Shown: in pieces, positions 24,085 through 35,479 of the stretch
Numbering within the stretch: the stretch's first letter is position 1
Layout of the letters: each line of letters opens with the position of its first letter
From: Hofstenia miamia
Taxonomy: Eukaryota > Xenacoelomorpha > Acoela > Hofsteniidae
DNA length: 64,000 bases
NCBI GenBank assembly: GCA_900660155.1
Contig: CABFPE010000218.1
Span: 325,606 to 389,605 of the forward strand
Direction: 5' to 3'
Made by a program: the position numbers and the translations under genes
The notes under the pieces: model-generated
Database searches by the model: none
Told to the model about the DNA's origin: nothing
The model's input: the letters and a program-made list of their open reading frames with translations, nothing else

Positions 24085-24663
24085 CAAGCAGGCACTTTTT
24101 CATATACATAAATTTACAATATTCTTTCTGAAATTTTAAAATAATTCTTAATCTCATAATTTAGAATGAAAATATGTTAGTATATGATGGTTTCATCAAT
24201 TATTTAGTAATAGTTTTGGCTTGAAACAACATTACATATACTAATATACTATATTGGTGGAAAAAAAGGTTGGCATAACAACCAGATAATCAAAGGATAA
24301 TCCAAGGCGATCTTAATTTAAGGTTAAAAACAAAGGCACTAAATATTTAACGATAAAAAGTCCACCTGGTTTTCATAAGAATTGCTAGCACTATAATATA
24401 AATTTTTTGGGGTTAATTTTCTGACGATAATAAATCTCTACGACTTTGATTGAACCTGATGAATTTTATTGAGTGAATGCTTTGAATTTCCAACAGAATA
24501 ATGAAACTTGCCAATTAAAAGTAGTTGGTAGTTTACAATACATCTAATTGTTCAATTTTTAAACTTTAATTACATTTAAACATTGAATATGAAGCTTGAT
24601 TCACAATCAACTTTTTCACAGTGATCAAGGCTAATTTTTTGACAATAACTGAATTTCAACTAG

Positions 24664-25753
24664 TATTGAATTGAGTGAACCGTGCATTGAGTGAAAGATG
24701 ATGTTGAGTAAAAAATGAATTGAACTAAACATCCTATTGAGTGAAAAATGGTATTGAGTGAAACATCCCATTGAGTGAAAGATGGTATTGAGTGAAACAT
24801 CCCATTGAGTGAAAGATGGCATTGAGTGAAACATCCCATTGAGTGAAAGATGGTATTGAGTGAAACATCCCATTGAGTGAAAGATGGTATTGAGTGAAAC
24901 ATCCTATTGAGTGAAAGATGGTATTGAGTGAAACATCCCATTGAGTGAAAGATGGTATTGAGTGAAACATCCCATTGAGTGAAAGATGGTATTGAGTGAA
25001 ACATCCCATTGAGTGAAAGATGGTATTGAGTGAAACATCCCATTGAGTGAAAGATGGTATTGAGTGAAACATCCCATTGAGTGAAAGATGGTATTGAGTG
25101 AAACATCCCATTGAGTGAAAGATGGTATTGAGTGAAACATCCCATTGAGTGAAAGATGGTATTGAGTGAAACATCCCATTGAGTGAAAGATGGTATTGAG
25201 TGAAACATCCCATTGAGTGAAAGATGGTATTGAGTGAAACATCCCATTGAGTGAAAGATGGTATTGAGTGAAACATCCCATTGAGTGAAAGATGGTATTG
25301 AGTGAAACATCCCATTGAGTGAAAGATGGTATTGAGTGAAACATCCCATTGAGTGAAAGATGGTATTGAGTGAAACATCCCATTGAGTGAAAGATGGTAT
25401 TGAGTGAAACATCCCATTGAGTGAAAGATGGTATTGAGTGAAACATCCCATTGAGTGAAAGATGGTATTGAGTGAAACATCCCATTGAGTGAAAGATGGT
25501 ATTGAGTGAAACATCCTATTGAGTGAAAGATGGTATTGAGTGAAACATCCCATTGAGTGAAAGATGGTATTGAGCGAAACATCCCATTGAGTGAAAGATG
25601 GTATTGAGTGAAACATCCTATTGAGTGAAAGATGGTATTGAGTGAAACATCCCATTGAGTGAAAGATGGTATTGAGCGAAACATCCCATTGAGTGAAAGA
25701 TGGTATTGAGTGAAACATACCATTGAGTTAAAGAGCTTTGAGTGAAAACTCTG
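24664..25753 (-). repeat. 34-bp minisatellite (2 x 17 bp), about 30 units
   Basis: The unit alternates two 17-mers, ATTGAGTGAAAGATGGT and ATTGAGTGAAACATCCC, forming a 34-bp higher-order repeat from about 24733 to 25733. Most units are identical; a few carry single changes, more frequent at both edges, where degenerate 17-mers remain (24664-24730 and 25725-25753). The core is the reverse complement of the core at 23203-23325. Because 34 is not a multiple of 3, all three minus frames stay open and create spurious frames of up to 372 codons. Confidence 0.97.
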
Positions 25754-27033
25754 TAGATCAGATATCTTAGGCACTCTTTTCCAATTGCACATTGTCGAAA
25801 ACCGAAGCGGCGCTCTTCTGATGAGTTGATATAACCTGCAGCCAATTAACACTCCAGTGCAATCTGCATAAACGCAAACGTGTATGATAATTTTTGACGG
25901 TGCATACTTAACCTAACTCCATTTCCTATGAATAGTTTACATTTGTTCTATACATTCGCAATTTGGATTTCTTTCGCAAGCAGAAACTGTTTGTTATTGT
26001 AAGTATCAAAACATATTATCAAGGCTACCTCTGAAGAAGAAGTAAATAACGAATTACGACACGGCCTTTCTTTAGAGGTAGCCTTGATATTGTATATAAT
26101 ATCCCTACACATAGAGTAGTAATAATGCATTGCCTAAATCAATTATAGGTAACTGATGTTGAAGCAATAGACTAAATTGAAAATATAATTAAAGATATAG
26201 TAATAATAACAAAGGTAATTAAATATTTCCTTATCCATTTAGCTATTCAGCCGTGAAACGTCAATTGTTATCATGAGAAAACGATCGATAGGACAGCTAA
26301 AAGGAAAGAAAGACCCTTTGTCCTATATTGAACGTTCATAGAGAGGAAGCATCCTGCACAGAATGCCGTTATTGCTATTCTGATGATCTCACACTATTAC
26401 TTGCGTATAACTAGAAACCTAATAGAAGCATGATTTATATTTTTAGGCCTTGCTTTCAAAATTTTAGGAAAAGCAAAAAAAGTGAAGGCTAAGTTTTCGT
26501 TTAAATTAGAGGTATAATATTATTTCTGAAGGGGGTGCGGAGGAAGTACCCCGCCCCGGTTAAAAATATATTATTGTAGGACATAATACTCACTGTTACT
26601 TATCCTGAAGTTTAATGCATTTGGAAAAATCTTAATACTGAATATTAGCATATCGTTCAAAGCGATGTTTGAGTTCAACCTAAATGCTATAATAATAGTA
26701 AATGATTTCAAATAAAAATGAATTAGTATTTTATTGTTTTATAAGTTGCTCAAGCATACCTAGTTGAAAAGGAGACTTTAAACTATCTGAAATATTTGAT
26801 AAGAAATATTTCTTAGTACACCTTTCGAAATTCTTTTGATACTTGTTAAGTGGTAACCTATGTTAGTATCACCTACAAAATAAAACTGCTAACTGCAGCA
26901 TCAGTTACAATACAAGTCCCAAATGATTAAGCATAAGAAAAATTCAGAAGAAAAACAGTCCCATTCGGTTTATCTGCTGTGGGTGTATGACAGAAAAGCA
27001 ATATATCTTGTTAGTTATCAAATACCTACCTAT
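25754..27033. other. no supported gene; one perfect hairpin
   Basis: AT-rich DNA with the hairpin at 26010-26098 and a short GC-rich patch at 26525-26565. No coding frame is convincing. Confidence 0.5.
26010..26098. repeat. short fold-back (15-bp perfect stem, 41-nt loop)
   Basis: ATCAAGGCTACCTCT (26018-26032) is matched by AGAGGTAGCCTTGAT (26074-26088), with imperfect pairing extending about 10 bp further inwards. A tiny MITE is the simplest reading. Confidence 0.8.
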
Positions 27034-27120
27034 CAGGGGCGTAGGCAGGATTTTCTGACGGGGCATCTCAGTCATAGTCAAGTAAGACACAAAGGCCTTG
27101 CGAAAAATTTGTGGGTTTAA
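27034..27120 (+). mobile_element. single hAT terminus, same family as 34860-35101
   Basis: CAGGGGCGTAGGCAGGATTT starts a sequence that matches the reversed right end of the element at 34860-35101 over about 45 bp, including GGGGCATCT and TAGTCA. No second end was found, so this is a truncated copy. Confidence 0.7.
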
Positions 27121-29656
27121 TGAAAAAATTTAGTGTTGCGCAAAATGTGTCACTAACAGATGTTTAAGATGAGAGAATTTCCTTAAATTTAAGTGAATAG
27201 CAAGCGCTATCTGTACATAACTGTACACTAAAATTTTTAAAAATTTTTTTGAAATCTGCAAAAGTAGGAATCTTTATGACAATACTTCATTTTATTCATT
27301 AAGCAACTTAACCCACGCATTTATTTGTTAGTGGATTCTACGTACCAAACAAATGCTGAGCTTAAATTAAAGTTATCTTTGAATCTTTCACTCATTGCCC
27401 TTTGTTCTTAACCTGATTAAAATGTCATTCGGATTATGGTCCATCCCTATTATTAGTATGGAAAAGTTAATTTTCATAATTTTAGGCTAAATATTTTAAC
27501 TAAAGCACTGCATTTTGACATGATACTGTTATTAATGTAAGTCAGTCAATAAAGTTGATTTTTGTAGATTGTTGGGATTTTGAACGAATATTATACCTTT
27601 TGATAGGCTTTTCCTTATGATGTAATAAAAGCATTAATTTCTAATTTGAATAATTATAATTTTTTCTGAGAAAAGTCATTTTAGATTGATTATATTTGTC
27701 TGCACCTAGTTGTTCATTATCTAAGTATGGTTTAATTACGTTTAGCCAATCAAATGCATTCGTAAATTGTGTATTCATGAAACGATTTGTAAGCCAATGA
27801 AATCCATGATAAATTTGAAAAAATGTATAAATTTGTCCACAAAGCTATTCTATATTAATCACAACGAACGAGGTATGGTTTACCTGGAAATGTATTTTGT
27901 TGAGATGAACATTCACATTTTTGAAACAGATTAAGTACAACATGATTTAGGTCAAATGCCTGACATTGGAATCCATGACAGTCTTAGGCATATCCGTTAG
28001 TGATTCAAATGGAATAATAGAGCGTAAACTAATTTGCTATTACTAGTTTCAATTTGTGCCACATAACTTCTGGATATTTATTATTTTGTAATTATCTTGT
28101 TACTTCTATATATAATTGTACCTAATTTTATCACAATTGAAAGTTGATAATTTAGCAAAATAGCTTTTAAGTCATTTTGAATTTGCTGATTTATTTTGAT
28201 GTAACTATATCTGTCAAAATGGCTTTTTCAATGTCGCTCCCTCACATATTTATAAAGTATATGTCACCTTGGCATCTCTATTCCCTATTCGCTTCTGCTA
28301 TATCTCAATTGCTCCAACCTTCCGTATTCAGTTCTTAATACTTGTCCAATTCTCGTTGTTCTCTACATTTGTATTGCTCATATATGTTTATGCTTATTAT
28401 CTTTTCCTTTTCTAGTCTCCTATGTCTAGTGTTCTTGCTTTAGTAATGTTGAAAAAATTGTATATTGAGAGTCGAAGGGATTTTAAAACCCACGTATCCG
28501 TATACAAATTGCTATTCATTTTCTTGTTCTAAGTAAGTTTTTTGCAGCCTGTCTATTCCAACAGTTGCTTATCGAAAGTTAACCTAGTTGAATTTTTTCA
28601 TATTTTTAGTTAAATTGAAATCAATGTGATTTGTTTTTAATGTATCTTGTGTGGTCGATTTTTACGCAAGTTGGAATTGTTCTAATAGTACCTTAATTGT
28701 GGTTTTTATATCAAATTTCTAATATAAGACTTCGAAAATTGAACAAAATTCCTATGTTAGCAGAGTTATGCTGTTCTACGTTTGTATCAATTTCAAAAAT
28801 TTATTTATCTTATTATCTCAAAACAACTTGCGAAAGTATCACATAGCACAATCAAGTTCATTTTAAGATTTTTTTAGTTTGGTTAACTGAAACTTTTTGG
28901 ATTTATGTAAGTCTAAGGATGTTATTTATAAGTTAAAAAAATTAGTTCTGAAAAACATTGAAGGGTTGTGGTAGAATTCAATCTGTTTTGAGGCCATTAG
29001 ATTAGTTTGCGATAGTTTATCTGTTAAATTTAAGAATTAATTAGGAAACCTTCATTAGATTTCCCAAGACAATTTTCTAAATAGAGTTATAATAGAAATT
29101 GGCCTATTAGGAATTTCATAGTATGAAGCTTTAAAAATAAATTTCTTTAAGCACTTATAATTGTTTGTCATGTAAAACACACATAAAAAAGTTGTTCAAT
29201 TGTGTAGCGAAGATTCCCAAATATAAAGTTGAAGTCACAAATCTTATGATATTCTCTCTGCAAGTGTCACTTAAGATGAGATGAGAGAAAATATATTTCC
29301 ATCTTTACACACTTTTTTACAAAAATATTGTTTGTTGTCTTAATATTTTCTTGACACTTATTGAAAAATTCTTTTAATAATATAATATGTTTGTGTATGT
29401 GTATAATTATCCATTTGTTAAAGAAAAAATTTGCTTAGGGAAATAATTCACTACAGTTATTTACTTTTATAAATTTATGATTAATTTGTGTCTATGTATT
29501 TAAATGTTTTCTTAAACAAAAATGTTGATTTAGTTAATTCATATTTTCAATATTTGAAATTTTTTCTTAAGATTAAGTTATTCACAACTTTTTGTTTTAT
29601 ATTTATTCGTAATTGTCTTCGAAACATTTGCACCATTTTACACTGTATAGACCAAT
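27121..29656. other. AT-rich DNA upstream of the receptor gene
   Basis: No exon, RNA gene or element end recognised. The promoter of the receptor gene presumably lies in the last part, but no clear TATA box can be assigned. Confidence 0.5.
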
Positions 29657-29692
29657 ATGAATCCTGACCATTTAGATGATAAATTTAAATGA
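29657..29692 (+). other. uORF overlapping the receptor start
   Basis: An 11-codon frame (M-N-P-D-H-L-D-D-K-F-K, stop) begins 19 bases before the receptor ATG and ends within its first codons in another frame. If both lie on the mRNA it would reduce receptor translation. It could also simply lie outside the transcript. Confidence 0.35.
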
Positions 29693-32274
29693 TTCTGCAG
29701 TTGAACATAGGCTGGAAAAATATATCAACTTAACAGGCCTTCTAATTACATCTGTTGGAATCACACTAAATATATTCTGCTTTTTTACAGTGCGGAACTT
29801 CAAGATTGAAAATTCCTCCCTTACTTTAATAAAGTGTCAAGCAGTTTGGGATTTAATCGCAATTCTTCATGACGGATATTTTGAGCTGGGATCAATATAC
29901 TTCAAATTGAATCTATATAGCCTCAATGAGTTTTGTTGTAAGGTACATTTTTGCTTAGTATTCTATTCATATATTAAATTACTTAAATTTGCAAATAAGC
30001 AATTGAATTTTTTATTTATTAGGTTGGAACAGCATTGAACCATAGTTACCAATTTGTGAATATTATAAGATGAGTCAGATTATAAATATGACAAGCCTAA
30101 GCATTTCTTTAAACTTTATTGTTTCATTAGAATTGAGACCAAGCAAAACGAAGTGACAATTAATATGACTGTTTTGATTAATATGACCAAACTATGAAAT
30201 TTTGCATTTTGCAAGTGTGATAAAAAATTATTAATGTGGTACATTGATAAGGTTATTAATCAATTTTGCTGACCTGGTTTTAATCATTGTATTATGAGGG
30301 GCATTAACTTTGTAAGTAAAATTGCATGAATATATTTCTAACCTGAGAAGCTAAAACTAGTAGAATATATAATTTTAGTAAAAGCATTTTATAATATCAC
30401 GCAGCTCAAATTGTTTCAAGTGATCGCACAAATTGTAATAACTTTAATATAAACTTCCTTTATTATACTCGTTGAGTTTTATTCATGTTCTATGTGTATC
30501 ATTTATATTTGTTTTCCATATATCACAATGTTAATGGAAATTGATGATATTAAAAAATGACAATGATAGAAAAATCTTAAGGATCTTTTACCATTGTCAT
30601 ATTCTTAATACTATCAATATCCATTAATGTGCAAATNGATCTAAAAAATGGTTAATAACAAGTATAATAATTAACCCTACAGTGGCATCTCGCCTTTAAC
30701 AAGTTAGTTACTACATGTCATACAAAACAACCAGTAGAGAGCTAAGCAAATAATAAAAAACATTCCTACACATAACCCTAACTTAATTGCTTGTGATTCA
30801 CAAAGGCTGAAATCCATTTATGTTTCCCCTAGCATGCAGCCATTGATCGCCACTTGCAATGCTTGCTTAGCTTCTCATTTAATATAAGTTAATAACACTG
30901 ATAAAAAAGAGTAAACCACTAGTACGGTAAATTTCGTGAATTTTACAGTGGTTTGTTCATTTATATATGAAAATTAATGAATATATTTACCAATTAAGCA
31001 AGTACCAGTCGCTATCCAATTTCTTAAGTCCACGTAATTATTCTTCTGCATGGTCTANTCCATTAATGTGCAAATTATATATATATATATATATATGCAT
31101 ACATCTAAACTCTTGCTTTCAGTGCCACGAATTTCTCTTTTGCAGATTTTCAACTTTTCAATATAAAACAAAATCGTTGTCAATTTTTTCAAATCCCATT
31201 TTTATTTCATTAAATCTGGGCTTACATCATTTAAAATGTTGTTGCTTGTTGTACTGCTCTATACTGCTTAAATGATTACTTTTGTTGAATTAGAATAGGA
31301 GTATTATAAATTGTATTGCAATACCTATGAAATTTCTGAAATGATCCGCACAAACATGTTGAAGAATTTATAGATAATTATTGACTCAGTATGTAGTATT
31401 TATTAATCTTCATATTGCAAAGCGCATCTTAATGAAACCCTGTAATACATTTGCAAATAACGCCCCTAAATTTTAATAAATATTTCTTGTTAACATGCTA
31501 GAATCATGAGTTTTTGAATTTAAAGTATTTATATAATACAAAATATACATTTCACGTTGTTTCGAAGTTAGAAATTTACTTAAATATATTTTACAAACAT
31601 GGAGCTAAGTTGCTTCTATTAAGCGCACTTACATTCCATTAAATATTTAATTTATTCCCAATATGATTTAGGTTTTTTGGTTCCATTCAATGGGAAGCTC
31701 GTTTGCTGCAATTTACCATATGGTGTTTGTTGCCTTGGATCGGGTTGTTGCGATTCGATTTCCGATTATTTATAAGCAACATTGCAAACCCCCACTTGCT
31801 TATAAAGTGAGTTTCTTCATTGTGGTCTTCACTTATGCTCTGAGCCTACCAGCGCTTGTCAAGAAACAAATTATTAATTCAATATGTGTGATGCCGGGAA
31901 ATGCAAGATTTTACACTAATATCATCGGTGCAGTATTTGGATTTGGCATACCATTCATCTTGGTCTTTTCTTCTAATATATATTTTGTGTATTCGCTGCA
32001 CCAAAGTAGGCGAAAAGAAAATTCAACTGAAAGACGATTGACAATAATGCTTTTGACAAATAGCATGGCATTTTGCATGTTCTTGTTGACTTTTATTTGC
32101 CTAAACCTAGTAAGCTCCAATATGTCATCTGACAGTAAAGATGGTAAATCGCTTTTAAACCTTATTGTTAAACTTAAGTTCAACTTTGTTATTTTGAATT
32201 CATCCACAAATTTTATTTTCTATTTTCTTAGTGGTTCGATGTTTCGTGAAGCATTTTACAAAATATTTCAATGA
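29676..32274 (+). CDS. class A (rhodopsin-like) G protein-coupled receptor, two exons, 289 aa
   Basis: Exon 1 is 29676-29942 (89 codons) and ends at a TGTAAG/GTACAT donor; exon 2 is 31672-32274 (200 codons plus TGA) after ATTTAG. Both are phase 0, so they join cleanly. The product spans the membrane seven times: TM1 has G-I-T-L-N (Asn 1.50); TM2 has A-V-W-D-L (Asp 2.50); the TM3 Cys in F-C-C-K, from exon 1, lies exactly 24 residues before D-R-V in exon 2, the spacing of Cys 3.25 to Asp 3.49. TM7 reads N-S-S-T-N-F-I-F-Y, the N-S-x-x-N variant of N-P-x-x-Y seen in peptide-type receptors, followed by F-R-E-A-F as helix 8. The N-terminus is short and the cytoplasmic tail nearly absent, so the ligand cannot be guessed; a neuropeptide-type receptor is plausible. 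A short upstream frame (29657-29692) overlaps the chosen ATG. The intron contains an assembly artefact (30637-31058). Confidence 0.88.
30530..30628. repeat. fold-back hairpin, arms about 47 bp, inside the receptor intron
   Basis: The left arm from GTTAATGGAAATTGATG is matched by the reversed right arm ending TATCAATATCCATTAAT, with about 80-85% pairing by eye and almost no loop. It ends 8 bases before the first single N of the misplaced block. Confidence 0.8.
30637..31058. other. N-bounded block copied from the retroelement LTR (probable assembly error)
   Basis: Single Ns at 30637 and 31058 enclose 420 bp (30638-31057) that appear identical to 49082-49501 in the right LTR. The 17 bp TCCATTAATGTGCAAAT occur just before the first N and again just after the second. 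A genuine insertion would not start and stop at Ns, so this is best read as a wrong gap fill. Confidence 0.92.
31076..31096. repeat. (AT)n microsatellite
   Basis: A short AT run directly after the misplaced block; with the hairpin before it, a likely cause of the assembly gap. Confidence 0.85.
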
Positions 32275-32308
32275 TTTTATAATACGGTTAATTATTTAGG
32301 GCACATTC

Positions 32309-32314
32309 AATAAA
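32309..32314 (+). promoter_or_regulatory. polyadenylation signal of the receptor gene
   Basis: AATAAA 35 bases after the receptor stop codon. It is the first canonical signal downstream. Confidence 0.6.
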
Positions 32315-34859
32315 ACAAGAACTTAGTTCTAAGTTTGTTAAATATTTTTGATGTTGTAAGTTTGCTATAGGTTAAGATACAAATCATTCCAAATCATGTA
32401 AATCGATTGAAATATATGAAAAGGAATTTCTCATTTAAAAATATATTTATAAATTTCGAAAGAAAGCATTTATTAAATTTTCACGTTTTTAACAAAAGTA
32501 ATATCCATGGTGATAACTTTCTAGTTATCGCCTTGGAAGTATCGTCCAAATATATACTGTAATCTGCAAAAAAACTGTATAATACAATTCAAGATCTCAA
32601 TGAAAAGATAGCAATTGCCTTATTATTGAATATTTATAAATATTCATATCCTTTATTTAAGTTGAGCCATTTCAATTTCTGTATATTGATCTATGTCCAA
32701 GTGCTTTAACAATTGCATATTCTTGCTTTTAAATATTTGCTTAATAAAGGTTGTTCTTTGTTATTATTATCTCTATATTAAGATAGAATGTTGACTTTTT
32801 TTAAATTAATTTATTGAAAAATTTAATATATTTTTGTATTTTGAACAGCTTTCATTAGAATTACTGATATAAATTTCAATACGTTTGAATCAAATTTATA
32901 ACCATAAAATTACGTTCATAATTCAATATTAATTTGCAATAAATCTAGAAAATAAAAATTATAAATTTAAATATTTTTCTTGATTATCAACAAGTTTTTG
33001 TTTCAATATTAGGGCGTAGGTATCTTGAAGACTGTTCCGCTGCTATATATAGATACAAATAGAGTGTCTTTATTGGAGTTCTATCTAAATTATTTCACTC
33101 ACTATTAATGTGAACGAATTGAAAGAATATATTAAAGTTCTGATTAACATTTGCAATCTAAAGATGAGCTCAAATTAACATTTTGTATACATAAAATAAT
33201 ATTTTTATTGTTCGTTTATTTATGCAATGTTCCACACATATTATAAGAAATTCACTTCTATTCTATTCTTATGCCTCTGTTTATAAATATCCTATCAAAT
33301 AAACATTCATAATTTTCTCAAAATGTTTCATTAATATATTAATTGGATTGTGCCAATTAATGCTGAGCATAAATATCCAAATATGTGTAGTGCAAAAATG
33401 TATAGAGGAATGTCAGAGTTTCTTGCAAAAAATCTCTAACTTCCTTCAAACTGATGTATTAAAAAAATAAAATACATATAAAACTATTTTTATTAAGTCA
33501 TGAAATTCAATGTGATAATTCTACCTCCTTTCTTAATGGTTCTAAAATAAATTATTTAGCAATTGTTAAAAGTTCTGGCTTAACTGCACAAGTTTGAAAT
33601 GCTGTGAAACTTCTGTGTGAGATTAATTCGCATTTGGTTAAAATTTCCATAAAGCAGAATTATATAATGCAAATACAATAGAATGGCTCTGATCGCATTT
33701 TATATTTACTCAATAGCACAAGCTGCTAGAGGATTAATTAATTTCCACTTCAAATTTTATGAACTCCATTGATATTTACAAAAATTTAAAGATTTGATCA
33801 TATATTAAATTAAGCAAAATTGCATCTCTGTGTAACGAAAACTATAAGAAATTTTAATGCTTCATTACCCTGCTATTGAAAATATCATTCATATTATTAC
33901 GAAAATAACTACGCTATGCAATCCATTCAGACTGGAAGATGATCACTTCAAAATCTCATTTTTGAAGGCATTTATTCAGGCTTGATTTTGGATTCCAATG
34001 ATATTTAGATGCAATTATTTGTATAGTACTAGGAAATTACCCGTGTTATGCACGAGGAATTTAATGGGCTGTATTAGATATTTAATAAATGAATGAACTT
34101 TAAAAAAACCAGATGTGGTGTTTTTAATATTTTAGGAACGAAATAAGTAAGTGTATTAAATGTGATCATCATATATTGGTAAAATGAGTATTATTCACAA
34201 TTTTAGCATATGACACTGCTTAATTAGCCAGTTAATATTAGAAGCAAATTCAAAGTATGGTAACACTAAATGCAAAGGAGTGTATAGAATCACAACAACA
34301 TCAAGTCCATTATTGTCGGTGTATAGTGCATTAGTGGTGGTACTTTCTAACTTTAAAAAAAAATAATTTTAAATGTCGTCATAGTACGATAAATGTTTAA
34401 AAACATGTCAGTAGTTGTAATTCAATTATATATTTTAGAAAGTTTCGAACCAAATCCCACATTTTTTTCCATTCATTAGAATGCGCCATTAAAACCAGCC
34501 TTATTATAGCATGAAAACCTATCATTTCGTTAACCACTAACAGTTAGAATAGATAATATTGTTTATGCAAAATTAGTCCAAATTTTCTATTTCTTGAATT
34601 GCACAATTTTTGCTATTTGTCTCGATAGTTGAAGGAATTTTTTAAATCATTTTAAACTCTCATAGCTCATGTATTAAAAAGCTGTTAAAATGTGAAAGCG
34701 TCTTAGGATATATTGGTGTCCTTTCTTTATAGTCATTTTAATATCCCGCTAGATTAAATATTCTGTATGCTTAGCATGTGTTACTATCTAAAGAAAAAGA
34801 AATAGCTAGTCTTTAGAACTTTTGATTCGTTGAATATTGAGATGGAAAGCCCATGAAGG
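32315..34859. other. AT-rich DNA without a supported gene
   Basis: Nothing coding or repetitive recognised beyond generic AT-rich sequence. Confidence 0.6.
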
Positions 34860-35101
34860 CAGTGACTTACGCAGGGGGGAGACATAGTGGAATATCGCCC
34901 GTCAAGTTTTTAGAAGTGATTTTGACAGGATAAAGAAAAAAATTCGTAAAAAAAATGAAAAACTTAAAATCTAAGGTCGTGAAGTGCATTTTTAGGGTCT
35001 TTTCTAAATATTGTTTGTTCAAAAATTTTCGAGAGGCTTCGCCCCGCTTTTGATCATGACTAAGATGCCCCCTCTGTCAGGAAATCCTGCGTACGCCCCT
35101 G
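34860..35101. mobile_element. hAT-type MITE (242 bp)
   Basis: The left end CAGTGACTTACGCAGGGGGG is the inverted counterpart of the right end, which reversed reads CAGGGGCGTACGCAGGATTT. The flanking 8 bp are CATGAAGG and CTTAAAGG (6 of 8 match). The interior is non-coding. The 27034 terminus belongs to the same family. Confidence 0.75.
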
Positions 35102-35479
35102 CTTAAAGGAATTGTTCTAAGACATACGAAAATGTTTATCAGTTTCTTTTAGACCATTGATGGTCTGACAAAGGTCTATTAATGGCATTACTGGAACGAT
35201 CTATCATCTAGCGACAAATTATAATTATAGTGATTTACAATTTTGCCTGATCAAATTAAATTTCATAAAAAAATGACATTACTTACCCTTCAGTAGTTGA
35301 TAACACAATCTAGTATGTCAGCCATTGGTTTTATGAGTGCTGTATAATGAATTCAATCATTTGCAGCAAGTTGTTCAATCATTAGGATAATACGTTATAC
35401 ACACTACAAACTTTGCTCTTAACTCAAGACATTTATACCAAGTTATGAATTATAACTCATAATATAATATTGGACATCA

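Larger units (their letters stand above)
23203..25753. mobile_element. putative Mutator-like (FLYWCH) element bounded by inverted 17-bp repeat arrays
   Basis: The outer edges are inverted copies: CAGAGATTTCACTCAAAG at 23203 and, reversed, CAGAGTTTTCACTCAAAG ending at 25753. Inside each edge lies an array of a 17-bp unit with core TTTCACTCAA: about 7 units in forward orientation on the left and about 60 in reverse orientation on the right. Between them sits a spliced FLYWCH zinc-finger gene fragment (23355-24084). FLYWCH domains fused to MULE transposases are known in animal Mutator-like elements, which also have long repeat-rich ends. No MULE catalytic domain is found between 24084 and 24664, so this copy would be non-autonomous. 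No 9-bp target duplication is visible, so the exact outer borders remain uncertain. Confidence 0.6.

Noticed and set aside
24664-25753. CRISPR-like repeat array
   Set aside because: There are no unique spacers; both 17-mer halves are repeated, the genome is eukaryotic and no cas genes exist.
24660-25852. Overlapping minus-strand frames of 352, 372 and 193 codons with a repeated S-F-T-Q-W-D-V-S-L-N-T-I-F-H type protein
   Set aside because: They are translations of the 34-bp minisatellite in all three frames; the period not being a multiple of 3 makes every frame repeat the same peptides. No splice or composition evidence for a real protein.
30638-31057. A third LTR copy or solo LTR of the gypsy element in the receptor intron
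   Set aside because: It is exactly bounded by Ns and duplicated flanks and appears identical to part of one LTR; best explained as a gap-filling error.
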